Positions 1 through 7,967 of a stretch of DNA of 13,045 nucleotides are shown in pieces. Position numbers and translations under genes: made by a program. Source of the DNA: Oleiagrimonas sp964608595 (GTDB lineage Bacteria; Pseudomonadota; Gammaproteobacteria; Xanthomonadales; Rhodanobacteraceae); assembly GCA_964608595.1 (NCBI GenBank), contig CAZSOU010000067.1:1-13045 (forward strand), written 5' to 3'. The stretch's first letter is position 1. Every line of letters begins with the position of its first letter. The notes below the pieces were generated by a model. That model saw nothing but the letters and a program-made list of their open reading frames with translations. It did not search any database and was not told the DNA's origin.

Positions 1-504
<504 letters not shown>

Positions 505-512
<8 letters not shown>

Positions 513-2784
513 GAACATCACGCCAGCTCTTGATTCCGGGCGCAAGCCGCAGACCGACTCTCTTTCCACCGCTCGCCCTGAGCATGGGCCGAAGGCCGAA
601 ATCGAAGGGCGGGTCGGACAACGCGAACCCTTGCTGATCGAGCTGGGCACCGAAGAGCTGCCGCCCAGGTCCCTCGACGCACTGGCCACGGCATTCGCCA
701 AGGGCATTTGCGACGGCCTGGAAAAATGCGGCATTGCCGGCGACACGGCCCACGCACGCACGTATTGCACGCCGCGTCGTCTGGCCGTGCACGTGCCTGC
801 CGTGGCGGCCTCGCAGCTTGATCAAAACGTCGAGCGCCGCGGCCCGGCGCTCACCGCCGGCCGCGACGCCGACGGCAACCCCACGCGCGCACTGACCGGC
901 TTCGCCAAATCCTGCGGCGTGGACGTGGATGCACTGGAAACCCTCAAGACCGACAAGGGCGAATGGTTCGTCTACCGCGCCGTCAAACCGGGCCGGGCCA
1001 CCGCCGCATTGTTGCCGGAGATTCTTGCCGACGCGCTCAAGGGCCTGCCGGTGCCGCGCCCGATGCGTTGGGGCGACCACGATTACAGCTTCGTGCGCCC
1101 GGTACATTGGCTGGTGATGCTGCATGGCGATCAGGTGGTCGACACCGAACTGATGGGTTTGACCAGCGGGCGTCTGTCGCGCGGTCATCGCTTTCATCAT
1201 CCCGACGCCGTTGCCATCGACCATCCGGACACATGGCTGGATGCCATGCGCGAAGCCTTCGTACTGGCCGATCCGGGCGAGCGTCGCCGCCGCATCCGCG
1301 ATGAAATCGCACGCGTGGGCAAAGGCGGGGAGCCACGGCTGTCCGATGCGTTGCTGGATGAACTGGCCAACCTCAACGAATGGCCGGTCGCCGTGGCCTG
1401 CGCGTTCGAGCGCGACTTCCTGCGCGTGCCTGCCGAAGCGCTCATCACCACCATGGAAGCCAATCAGAAATTCGTGCCGGTGTTCGACGCCGAAGGGAAG
1501 CTCACCGAGCACTTCATCGGTGTCGCCAACGTCGCTTCCACGGACCCGGCACAGATCCGCAAGGGCTACGAGCGCGTCATCCGGCCGCGTTTCGCCGATG
1601 CGCAGTTCTTCTACAGCGAAGATCTGAAGACGCCTCTGCCCGATCTGCAGCCGCGCCTTGCCGACGTCACCTATCAAAAAGCCCTGGGCAGTCTGTGGGA
1701 CAAGACCTGCCGCGTGGCCGAGCTGGCCCGCGTGATCGCCAACCGCGTCGGCGTCGATGCCGGCCTCGCCACGCGCGCCGCCAGCCTCGCAAAATGCGAT
1801 CTGCTGACACTGATGGTGGGCGAATTCCCCGAATTGCAAGGCACCATGGGCCGCTATTACGCCGGCGCGCAGGGCGAAGATGCGGCGGTTGCCGATGCGC
1901 TGGACGAAAGTTACATGCCGCGCCAATCCGGCGACCGGATCGCCACCGGCGACGTGGCGCGCGTGCTGGCCGTGGCCGAACGACTGGATACGCTGGCCGG
2001 TATTTTTGCCGTCGGCATGAAGCCCTCCGGCAACAAGGATCCGTTCGCCCTGCGCCGCACCGCACTCGGTCTGGCGCGCACCCTGGTCGAAGCCGACATG
2101 GCCATCGACCTCGAAGGTGCCTTCCGCGAAGCTCTGGAACTGATCCCCGACACCGCGCTGTACGCTTCTTCCCGTGGCAAAGGGGGCGGTGCAGAAGGTT
2201 CGTCCGCAGCGACATCGAAAAAACAGCCGAAATCGGCATCCAGTCAACCCCCGTCACGCAGCAAGCTGGCCGCCGACCTGAAGGCGTTTGTCCTCGAGCG
2301 CCTGCGCGGCTACTACGCCGATCAGGGGTTCACCCACGGGCAATTCGAGGCCGTCGCCGCCGTCGACCCGTCCACGCTGCCCGATTTCGACCGCCGACTG
2401 CGTGCCGTGGCCGCATTTGCCCGACGCCCGGAAGCCGAAAGCCTGGCTGCCGCCAACAAACGTGTCGGCAACATTCTGCGCAAACAGGCGCAAGCAGGCA
2501 CCGGGATCGGCTCGCAAGTCGACGAAAACCGGTTCGAGGACGACGCCGAGCGCGCGCTGGCCAAAGCCCTCGCGGAGGCCAGTCGGATGGCCGGGCAGGC
2601 CGTTGCCACGGGCGATTACACCACGGCCCTGACGCGGCTGTCGGCACTTCAGGCCCCGGTCGACCGATTCTTCGATACCGTACTGGTCATGGCCGAAGAC
2701 GATGCCGTGCGTGCCAACCGCCTGGCGTTGCTGGCGGCCCTCAAGGCCGAATTCATGGCGATCGCCGACATTTCCTGCCTTTGA
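505..2784 (+). CDS. glyS: Glycyl-tRNA synthetase beta subunit, with two extra segments
   Basis: Beta chain of the alpha2-beta2 glycyl-tRNA synthetase, 759 residues; it carries tRNA-recognition modules and partners GlyQ. Recognisable family sequence starts at LLIELGTEELPP (43-54) and includes MRWGDHDYSFVRPVHW, RGHRFHHP, VPAEALITTMEANQKF, RVIRPRFADAQFFY, GNKDPFALRR (509-518), AAANKRVGNILRK and the C-terminal MAEDDAVRANRLALL region of the DALR-like anticodon-binding part. E. coli GlyS is 689 residues. The excess comes from about 35 to 40 N-terminal residues, of which 22-36 are encoded by a dispersed repeat, and from a Ser/Gly/Lys-rich insert near residues 554-588. The start at 505 is chosen for its strong ribosome site and its overlap with glyQ; an upstream in-frame ATG at 433 lies inside glyQ without a ribosome site. 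The reading frame is intact. The identity is secure; only the extension is unusual. Confidence 0.96.
569..611 (+). repeat. Dispersed repeat copy inside the glyS N-terminus
   Basis: These 43 bases within the non-conserved N-terminal extension of glyS align with 7577-7621, the left arm of the element at 7558-7700. By eye about 36 of 45 aligned columns match. The shared blocks are a CCG-TCGC-CTGAGC core at the left, GCCGAAGG in the middle and TCGAAGGGC at the right. The reverse complement of the right arm of that same element (around 7637-7679) is a third, weaker relative. The copy is read in frame as glyS residues 22-36 and adds no stop codon. It resembles the CCCTGAGC...TCGAAGGGC type of dispersed repeat that I recall from several proteobacterial genomes. 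Confidence 0.65.
2161..2262 (+). other. Low-complexity in-frame insert within glyS
   Basis: This segment encodes about 34 residues rich in Ser, Gly, Lys, Gln and Pro (starting ASSRGKGGGAEGSSAATSKK, ending PPSRSK). It lies between the conserved helical region ending LIPDTALY and the conserved LKAFVLERLRGYYADQGF. GlyS proteins that I recall have only a short connector here. The insert is likely a flexible, surface-exposed linker between the central domain and the anticodon-binding end. Its exact limits are uncertain by several residues, and I could not match it to another repeat in the window. Confidence 0.5.
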
Positions 2785-2982
2785 CGGGCGTACTGCGCAT
2801 CCCCTCCGCATGCATCGTGCCGTTGGCAAAAGCGTATCTTGCGGGCGACAATTTTACGTTTTCATCACGCCTTGAGACCGTCGGGTACGGGATGCGTTCC
2901 TGCAGTTCAGGTTCAAAAATCATTGCGGCGAGGGCTGTCCGGTGTTCAATCAGAGCGTCATGACGTTGCGGCAAACACCGCA
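2785..2982. other. Intergenic stretch after glyS; weak terminator candidate at its end
   Basis: No gene is supported here: the overlapping short reading frames lack ribosome sites and recognisable sequence. The only structure seen is a small hairpin, TGCGG (2967-2971) pairing with CCGCA (2978-2982), followed by six T residues at 2983-2988. It could act as a weak intrinsic terminator for glyQS, but a 5-bp stem is marginal. The T run may instead belong to the promoter of the next gene. Confidence 0.3.
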
Positions 2983-3030
2983 TTTTTTGCTAAAAAAGTG
3001 TTGACATGGTGTTACAAAGAGGGGTAGCGT
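2983..3030 (+). promoter_or_regulatory. Probable sigma-70 promoter of the TonB-dependent receptor
   Basis: A perfect -35 hexamer TTGACA lies at 3001-3006. Directly upstream are a T6 run (2983-2988) and an A6 run (2992-2997), which look like an UP element. The best -10 candidate at a usable spacing (18 bases) is TAGCGT at 3025-3030, which matches TATAAT at only three of six positions. The -35 and A/T tract are convincing and the -10 is weak. Transcription from here would give a leader of about 190 bases before the ATG at 3231. Confidence 0.55.
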
Positions 3031-3091
3031 GACGTCTGCAGGTATTTCGCGCGCCATGTTTTTGCACGCGATGCCGTTGCAATTGGCAGCG

Positions 3092-3149
3092 GCAAGCCCC
3101 GCCAGCCGGGCGTCTTGGGATGACGCCACTACAAGGCTCAAGGGCTTGC
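3092..3149 (+). other. Foldable segment of the receptor mRNA leader
   Basis: Within the leader, GCAAGCCC (3092-3099) is perfectly complementary to GGGCTTGC (3142-3149). Between them GGCGTC (3109-3114) pairs with GACGCC (3122-3127) around a 7-base loop. Together they form a two-tier stem about 80 bases before the start codon. This matches no riboswitch class I know, and it lies too far upstream to hide the ribosome site (GGGGAG near 3217-3222). It may be a regulatory or stabilising leader structure, or chance. Confidence 0.3.
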
Positions 3150-3230
3150 GGTTGTGAAGTTGGGTGGTCAGGTTGTCTGATTCACCGCCTTTTTCAGTAG
3201 CCTCACGGCTTATCTGGGGAGATTTCTGTA

Positions 3231-6200
3231 ATGAAAAGCATGCGTTCCTTGACGCGTCGGGCCCTGCCGAAGCGCAACGCGTTGGTCGTTGCTCTCGCAT
3301 TGGGCATGGGCGTAACCGGCATGGCCTACGGCCAGGCCACCACCGGCTCCATCTTTGGTAGTGCTCCGGTACAAGCCGGCGAAACCGTGACGATCACCAG
3401 TGACACCGGCATGGTCCGGACCGCGACGGTTGCCGGCAACGGCAGCTACAGCGTGGGCAACCTGCCGGTCGGCAACTACACCGTCACGTTGATGCAGAAC
3501 GGTGAAGCGGTCAGCAGCCATCAAAACGTGCACGTCACCGTCGGTGGCGGTACGCAGATCAACTTCGGTGGCGGCGCGAGCGGCAACGCGCAGTCGATGC
3601 AGGCCGTCGTCGTGTCGGCCAGTGCGCTTCCCTCGATCGACGTCAGCAGCGTAAGCTCCAACTTCACGCTTTCCGCGCGGCAGTTGCAGCAGTTGCCGGT
3701 CGGTCAGAGCTCCGACGCGATCGCCTTGCTGGCTCCCGGCACGACCGCGGGCAGCAACTATTTCGGCGGCTTCTCGGTCGGCGGCGCCGGCGTCACGGAA
3801 AACGCTTATTACGTCAACGGTTACAACACCACCGGTCTGTACAACAGCGAAGGCCCGGCCTACTACCTGCCGTATGGCGCCATTGCGCAGCAGCAGACCA
3901 TCACGGGCGGCTTCGAAGCCAAGTACGGTCGTGCCGACGGCGGCATCATCAACCAGATCGGCAAGCGCGGTACCAACGAGTGGCACTTCGGCGCCCGCGT
4001 TCAGTGGGTGCCGCGTTCCCTGCGTTCGTCCCCGAAGAGCACCTATTATCCGTACGTCAACCTGACCGGTAACGAAGAATTCACCGACGGTGACAAGCGC
4101 GGCATGCTGTACCGTTATCGCGGCGACAACAAGGGCTGGGATGAAAATCTTTCCGCTTATGTCGGCGGCGCGCTGGTCAAGGACAAACTGTTCTTCTTCC
4201 TGGCCGGCGAGACGGACCGGCAGCGCAATCGCAGCGTTTCCTCGGTGGATTCTCAGCAGGACAACTACTACAAGAACCACAGCACCAAGTGGTACGGCAA
4301 GTTGGACTGGAACATCAACGACAGCAACGTGCTCGAGTACACCTTCCTGAAGGATACCGAGCGTAACGGTTACGGCGAAACGTTCCGTTATGATCCGGAC
4401 AACTACAACGATCTGTTCTCTCTGGGACCGAACCCCTGGAACGACTTCGATTACAAGACGCAGATCTTCCATTACACGGGCTACCTGAGTGATGCCGCCA
4501 CGTTGAGCGTGCTGTACGGCAAGACGACTGTCGACAATCCGCAGCAGCTTCCGTTCAAGAGCGACAACCACTTCATCTCCGCGGCCGGTTCCCAGAACCC
4601 GGCATTGAACGGCGGTTCGCCGATCGTCAATGACCAGACTTCCGCCTACTGGACGTCTCCGACCCGCGGCTCCCGTTCCAACGGCCTGCGTGTCGATTTC
4701 TCCTATCAGCTGGGTGACCACCTGTTGTCCGCCGGTATCGACAACATGCATTACTGGTCCAACGGTCAGGGTCAGGAAGTTTCCAGCCCGGATCACTACC
4801 TGTGGATCTACAGCAAGGCGGCGCTGTCCGAGGACGGCTCGCATTACATGCCCATCAACGATGTGCTCGGTGTCGGCGGTCCGCCGCTGAGCAGCGATGG
4901 TTACGTGGTCTCGAAGTACATCTACTCGACGATTGCCAAGATGAGTGCGCGCCAGAAGGCCTGGTACATTCAGGATGACTGGCAGATCACCCCGAACCTG
5001 CTCATCAGCCTTGGTCTGCGCGACGACAGCTTCACCAACTACAACGGCAAGGGTGAAGCATTCGTGAACCAGACGGGCCAATATGAGCCGCGTCTGGGCG
5101 TCAGCTGGGATGTGTTCGGTGATTCCTCGCTGAAAATCTACGGCAACGCCGGTCGTTACTACCTGGCGCTGCCGCAGGGCGTGGCCAATCGCCAGGCGAC
5201 GGCTTCGACGTACACCAACGAGTACTTCACGTACACCGGTATCGACGCCAACGGCAACCCGACCGGCTTGACTCCGGTCAACAAGGTGGGCAGCACTGCG
5301 GCTCCGGGTGCCGATCCTGCCGGTCCGGTTTCGTCCAACGGCGAGTTCGGTGCGCCGCCGGATCCCCGCACCGTGGCGGCGTTGAACCTCAAGCCGCAGT
5401 ACCAGGACGAGGTCATGGTCGGTTTCGACAAGACCTTGGGTGACAAATGGGTTTACGGCGCCAAGGCGACCTATCGGACCCTGGGTACCTTGATTGATGA
5501 TGGTTGCTACCCGACCGCGATCAAACAAGGCATCGAGAACATGGGTCTGAACCCGGACGACTACGCCTGGGACGCGGATTACTGCCATCTGTTCAACCCC
5601 AACCGTACCAACGTCTATGCCGTCGCTGGCAAAAACGGAAACGACGGTATCAGTGTTCCCGTCGGGCCGGAGCTGGCGAAGCTCCCGGACGCCCAGCGTG
5701 ACTACTATGCGTTGGAGATGTATCTGGAGCACCCGTTCGACGGTACGTGGATGGGCCGCATCGACTACACCTTCTCGCGCAACTGGGGCAACTCGGAAGG
5801 CCAGGTGCGTTCGGATATCGGCCAGGGTGACATCGCCGCGACGGAAGATTGGGATTACGCGGAGCTGATGAGTGCTTCGCGCGGTTACCTCTCCAACCAC
5901 GTTCGCCATTCGCTGAAGGCTTACGGCGCTTGGCAGATGACTCCGGAATGGAGGCTTTCCGGTACGTTGAAGGTCATGTCCGGACATCCGGTGAACTGCC
6001 TGGGCTTCTTCGGTCCGGATCACACCAACCCGGGCTTCGGTTACGGCAGTGATTACCACTGGTGCGAAGGCCAGCCTTCACCTCCGGGGTCGACGAGCAC
6101 GCCGTGGACCAAGCAGCTGAACCTGGGCATTGCCTACATGCCGGCATTCGCCGATCACAAGTTGGCATTCAAGGTCTATGTGTTCAACGTGTTGAACGAG

Positions 6201-6329
6201 CAGAAGCCGATCCAGGTCAATCCGCATCGCTTCGATCGTTACAACCGTACGGTCAACAACGCGTATCACATGCCGATCTACTACGAGAGCCCGCGTTACG
6301 TCCGCTTCACGGTGTCGTACGACTACTGA
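3231..6329 (+). CDS. Oar-like TonB-dependent outer-membrane receptor
   Basis: A 1,032-residue outer-membrane protein expected to import a substrate using TonB/ExbBD energy. In order: basic N-terminus and hydrophobic signal peptide (cleavage expected after about AYG, 34); a carboxypeptidase-regulatory-like beta-sandwich (about 36-110, with GSYSVGNLPVGNYTVTL); a TonB-box-like stretch QAVVVSA (124-130); a plug domain (about 144-243, with QLQQLPVG, YYVNGYNTTGLYN and GFEAKYGRADGGIINQI); then a long barrel with many aromatic, amphipathic strands ending in the outer-membrane signature YVRFTVSYDY. The start ATG follows GGGGAG by 8 bases. This order and length match Oar-type receptors, common as paralogues in Xanthomonadales. 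The substrate cannot be read from sequence; peptide, glycan or siderophore would all be guesses. It is a single-gene transcription unit with its own promoter and terminator. Confidence 0.9.
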   Translation: MKSMRSLTRRALPKRNALVVALALGMGVTGMAYGQATTGSIFGSAPVQAGETVTITSDTGMVRTATVAGNGSYSVGNLPVGNYTVTLMQNGEAVSSHQNVHVTVGGGTQINFGGGASGNAQSMQAVVVSASALPSIDVSSVSSNFTLSARQLQQLPVGQSSDAIALLAPGTTAGSNYFGGFSVGGAGVTENAYYVNGYNTTGLYNSEGPAYYLPYGAIAQQQTITGGFEAKYGRADGGIINQIGKRGTNEWHFGARVQWVPRSLRSSPKSTYYPYVNLTGNEEFTDGDKRGMLYRYRGDNKGWDENLSAYVGGALVKDKLFFFLAGETDRQRNRSVSSVDSQQDNYYKNHSTKWYGKLDWNINDSNVLEYTFLKDTERNGYGETFRYDPDNYNDLFSLGPNPWNDFDYKTQIFHYTGYLSDAATLSVLYGKTTVDNPQQLPFKSDNHFISAAGSQNPALNGGSPIVNDQTSAYWTSPTRGSRSNGLRVDFSYQLGDHLLSAGIDNMHYWSNGQGQEVSSPDHYLWIYSKAALSEDGSHYMPINDVLGVGGPPLSSDGYVVSKYIYSTIAKMSARQKAWYIQDDWQITPNLLISLGLRDDSFTNYNGKGEAFVNQTGQYEPRLGVSWDVFGDSSLKIYGNAGRYYLALPQGVANRQATASTYTNEYFTYTGIDANGNPTGLTPVNKVGSTAAPGADPAGPVSSNGEFGAPPDPRTVAALNLKPQYQDEVMVGFDKTLGDKWVYGAKATYRTLGTLIDDGCYPTAIKQGIENMGLNPDDYAWDADYCHLFNPNRTNVYAVAGKNGNDGISVPVGPELAKLPDAQRDYYALEMYLEHPFDGTWMGRIDYTFSRNWGNSEGQVRSDIGQGDIAATEDWDYAELMSASRGYLSNHVRHSLKAYGAWQMTPEWRLSGTLKVMSGHPVNCLGFFGPDHTNPGFGYGSDYHWCEGQPSPPGSTSTPWTKQLNLGIAYMPAFADHKLAFKVYVFNVLNEQKPIQVNPHRFDRYNRTVNNAYHMPIYYESPRYVRFTVSYDY

Positions 6330-6362
6330 TCGGACAGAAACGGCTTGAAAAGGACTTTGCAG

Positions 6363-6391
6363 GCGCCACCCTACGGGGTGGCGCTTTTTTT
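6363..6391 (+). terminator. Intrinsic terminator of the receptor gene
   Basis: GCGCCACCC (6363-6371) pairs perfectly with GGGTGGCGC (6376-6384) around a TACG tetraloop and is followed by seven T residues (6385-6391). This is a textbook Rho-independent terminator, 33 bases after the receptor stop codon. Confidence 0.92.
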
Positions 6392-6690
6392 CGTGGGTAA
6401 CCATTTCAGGGCCACACGCTCAAGAGACCGAGCGAGGGGATTTGGTGGGTGTGGGTCATGCCGGGAAACGGGTATCGACCGCATGAAATCCCCGGTTGGT
6501 ACAAATACTGCAGGCGGGAAGACACTGTGCGGGCACCAGCCGACGGCGAGGTGGGCTACGCGTTCGTCAAAATATCTTGTTTTACCATTCTTGTTGGCGC
6601 TATCCTTGGGCATTCCCCCGCAAAAACGGTGGGTCATGCAGGCCTGTCGTCATTTGTGACACCCCCATCGCTTTTCAGAGAGGTTCCCTC
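6392..6690. other. Intergenic stretch before the lipoprotein gene
   Basis: This stretch of about 300 bases has no supported gene. It contains a nested inverted repeat: GGGGATTT (6436-6443) with AAATCCCC (6486-6493), and inside it TCATGC (6456-6461) with GCATGA (6481-6486), the two stems sharing base 6486. The 11-base string GTGGGTCATGC occurs at 6451-6461 and again at 6629-6639. An upstream in-frame ATG at 6496 would extend the lipoprotein by 65 residues, but that stretch is uncharacteristic and would bury the signal peptide, so I treat it as non-coding. Confidence 0.4.
6577..6606 (+). promoter_or_regulatory. Candidate promoter of the lipoprotein gene
   Basis: TTGTTT (6577-6582) and TATCCT (6601-6606) are separated by 18 bases, in the most A/T-rich part of the gap. 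Each matches four of six consensus positions. The implied transcript would start near 6613, about 78 bases before the ATG. This is pattern matching only. Confidence 0.35.
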
Positions 6691-7557
6691 ATGCGCACGA
6701 CGGTTTTGTCTTTGGCTGTGTTGGCAGCACTGGGTATGGCCGGTTGCAGCGGCAATTCCGGCTCCCAGCAAGGCGCGGGCGCGGCACAGAGCGGCTCCAC
6801 CGGGAACACGCAAATCGCCTCCAGTGTCAGCGGTACCGTGGGCCTCAAGTCACCGGACGAGCACAAGTTGACGGATCAGGCGGTTCTGACCATCAAACTG
6901 GAGGACGTGTCTTCCAATGGCGGTACTCCACTGAAGCAGAAGAAAGTGGCGCCGATCCAGTCGCTTCCGGTGCAGTTCAAGTTCGATCTCCAGCCGAACG
7001 CGATTCACGCGAGTGATCTGTACGTGATCGATGCCGAGATCGTTGACGGCGAGCGTCATTACAAGATGCCGTTGCAGGCTCCGGTGCTGACACAGAAGGC
7101 GCCCGACCATGTCGAGATCAAACTTGCCGCCGTACCGACGGAAGGCGAGAAGGTGTACGCCGAATACAAGAAACTGAAAGGCCAGATCGGCGGCATGAAG
7201 ATGAGCAAGGGTACGTCGCTCAACAAGACCGTGTCTCGCGGTTGGCAGGTATTCCGCGACAAGGAAAGCGGCCAGATCCGTTTCGTGATCGAGCTGTCGG
7301 ACTACGTTGACGGCGGTTACACCGAAACCAGCTTCGCGTACAAGGACAGCAAACCGTGGGTCGTGGTGAAAGAGAAAAAGGCGAGCCAGAACGCCAAACC
7401 CAGCGAAACCGATCGCGCCGGTTGGGACGAGCAGGGCGAACTGATCCTGAACCAGAAACTGGCCAACGGGAAAACCACCAAGTTGGATGCCGACACGGCG
7501 GCCAAACTGCGCAAGGATGCCGTGGACATGTTTGCGCGCGCACGCAAGAGCAAGTAA
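6691..7557 (+). CDS. YbaY/YscW-like lipoprotein with an extra C-terminal domain
   Basis: A 288-residue predicted lipoprotein. The N-terminus MRTTVLSLAVLAALGMAGCS is a lipoprotein signal peptide with Cys19 as the lipidated residue, though Met at -3 is less usual than Leu. A Ser/Gly/Gln/Ala-rich tether spans about 20-45. Residues 46-150 (SVSGTVGLK..., LTDQAVLTIKLEDVS, IQSLPVQFKFDL, HASDLYVIDAEIVDGERHY) follow the pattern of the YbaY/YscW family, a small beta-sandwich known from E. coli YbaY and the type III secretion pilot YscW. Residues 152-288 (GQIGGMKMSKGTS, GWQVFRDKESGQIRFVIELSDYVDGGYTETSFAYKDSKPW, then a Lys-rich tail) form a second region I do not recognise. The start is set by AGAGAGG (6677-6683), 7 bases before the ATG, and by the signal peptide. 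No secretion genes are nearby, so a general envelope role is more likely than type III secretion. It probably forms its own transcription unit. Confidence 0.75.
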   Translation: MRTTVLSLAVLAALGMAGCSGNSGSQQGAGAAQSGSTGNTQIASSVSGTVGLKSPDEHKLTDQAVLTIKLEDVSSNGGTPLKQKKVAPIQSLPVQFKFDLQPNAIHASDLYVIDAEIVDGERHYKMPLQAPVLTQKAPDHVEIKLAAVPTEGEKVYAEYKKLKGQIGGMKMSKGTSLNKTVSRGWQVFRDKESGQIRFVIELSDYVDGGYTETSFAYKDSKPWVVVKEKKASQNAKPSETDRAGWDEQGELILNQKLANGKTTKLDADTAAKLRKDAVDMFARARKSK

Positions 7558-7700
7558 GAACTTGTCCGTAAATGGGCCGTTCGCACTGAGCGCGGCGCCG
7601 AAGGTGCGAAGTCGAAGGGCCATGCGGTGCGAATTTCCGGTGTTTCGACTTCGCTTCGCTGCGCTCGACACGAACGGTTACGTTATTCACGGACAAGTTC
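7558..7700. repeat. 143-bp MITE-like element with terminal inverted repeats
   Basis: The element begins on the base after the lipoprotein stop codon. GAACTTGTCCGTAAAT (7558-7573) is the inverse of ATTCACGGACAAGTTC (7685-7700), 15 of 16 bases matching. Inside, the arms remain complementary: CCGTTCGCACTGAGCGCGGCG on the left corresponds to the reverse complement of CGCTGCGCTCGACACGAACGG on the right, and GCGAAGTCGAA to TTCGACTTCGC. It carries no open reading frame of note and no clear flanking target duplication. It could be a non-autonomous transposable element, a composite of shorter dispersed repeats, or a structural RNA hairpin. The internal repeat family also occurs in glyS (569-611). Confidence 0.7.
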
Positions 7701-7722
7701 CAGGCGCCAACCAATTGCGACA

Positions 7723-7758
7723 ATGAAAAAGGCCGCCTGACAAGGCGGCCTTTTTCAT
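7723..7758. terminator. Bidirectional intrinsic terminator between converging genes
   Basis: A perfect 16-bp stem, 7723-7738 with 7743-7758, surrounds a GACA loop. The core is AAAAAGGCCGCC and GGCGGCCTTTTT, so a U-tract follows the GC stem on either strand. It lies between the rightward lipoprotein gene and the leftward autotransporter gene (stop at 7968) and can terminate both. Confidence 0.93.
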
Positions 7759-7967
7759 GACCCGGATCGACCATCGCGAGTGTGCGCCCCACATGCGTGG
7801 CAAAGGATTGCGGGGCTGTGGGGCCGCTGTCGCGCATCAGACGCGCTCTCGCGTGGCGCCCATTGAGCACCGTATCGGAAAACCCCTCATCCGAAACAAC
7901 GTGCCGACAGGCAGGGCGTTTGAACCCGGCCTGTTTGATTCACCAACCTTCTGCTGCGCCCAGGCTC

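Noticed and set aside
3210..6059. Very long open frame (949 codons) antisense to the TonB-dependent receptor
   Set aside because: It is a mirror of a GC-rich coding strand. The translation is Arg/Val/His-rich with no domain pattern, signal peptide or ribosome site, while the sense strand encodes a clear receptor.
6496..6690. 65-residue upstream extension of the lipoprotein
   Set aside because: It would bury a clear lipoprotein signal peptide and has no ribosome site, whereas AGAGAGG precedes the ATG at 6691.
6691..7557. YscW-like lipoprotein as evidence for type III secretion
   Set aside because: No secretion or pilotin neighbours exist in the window; the YbaY branch of the family is a general envelope lipoprotein.
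7759..7967. Small reading frame between the bidirectional terminator and the autotransporter gene
   Set aside because: It has no ribosome site and its start lies in the terminator stem. It runs into the antisense of the esterase end. I see nothing functional in this gap.
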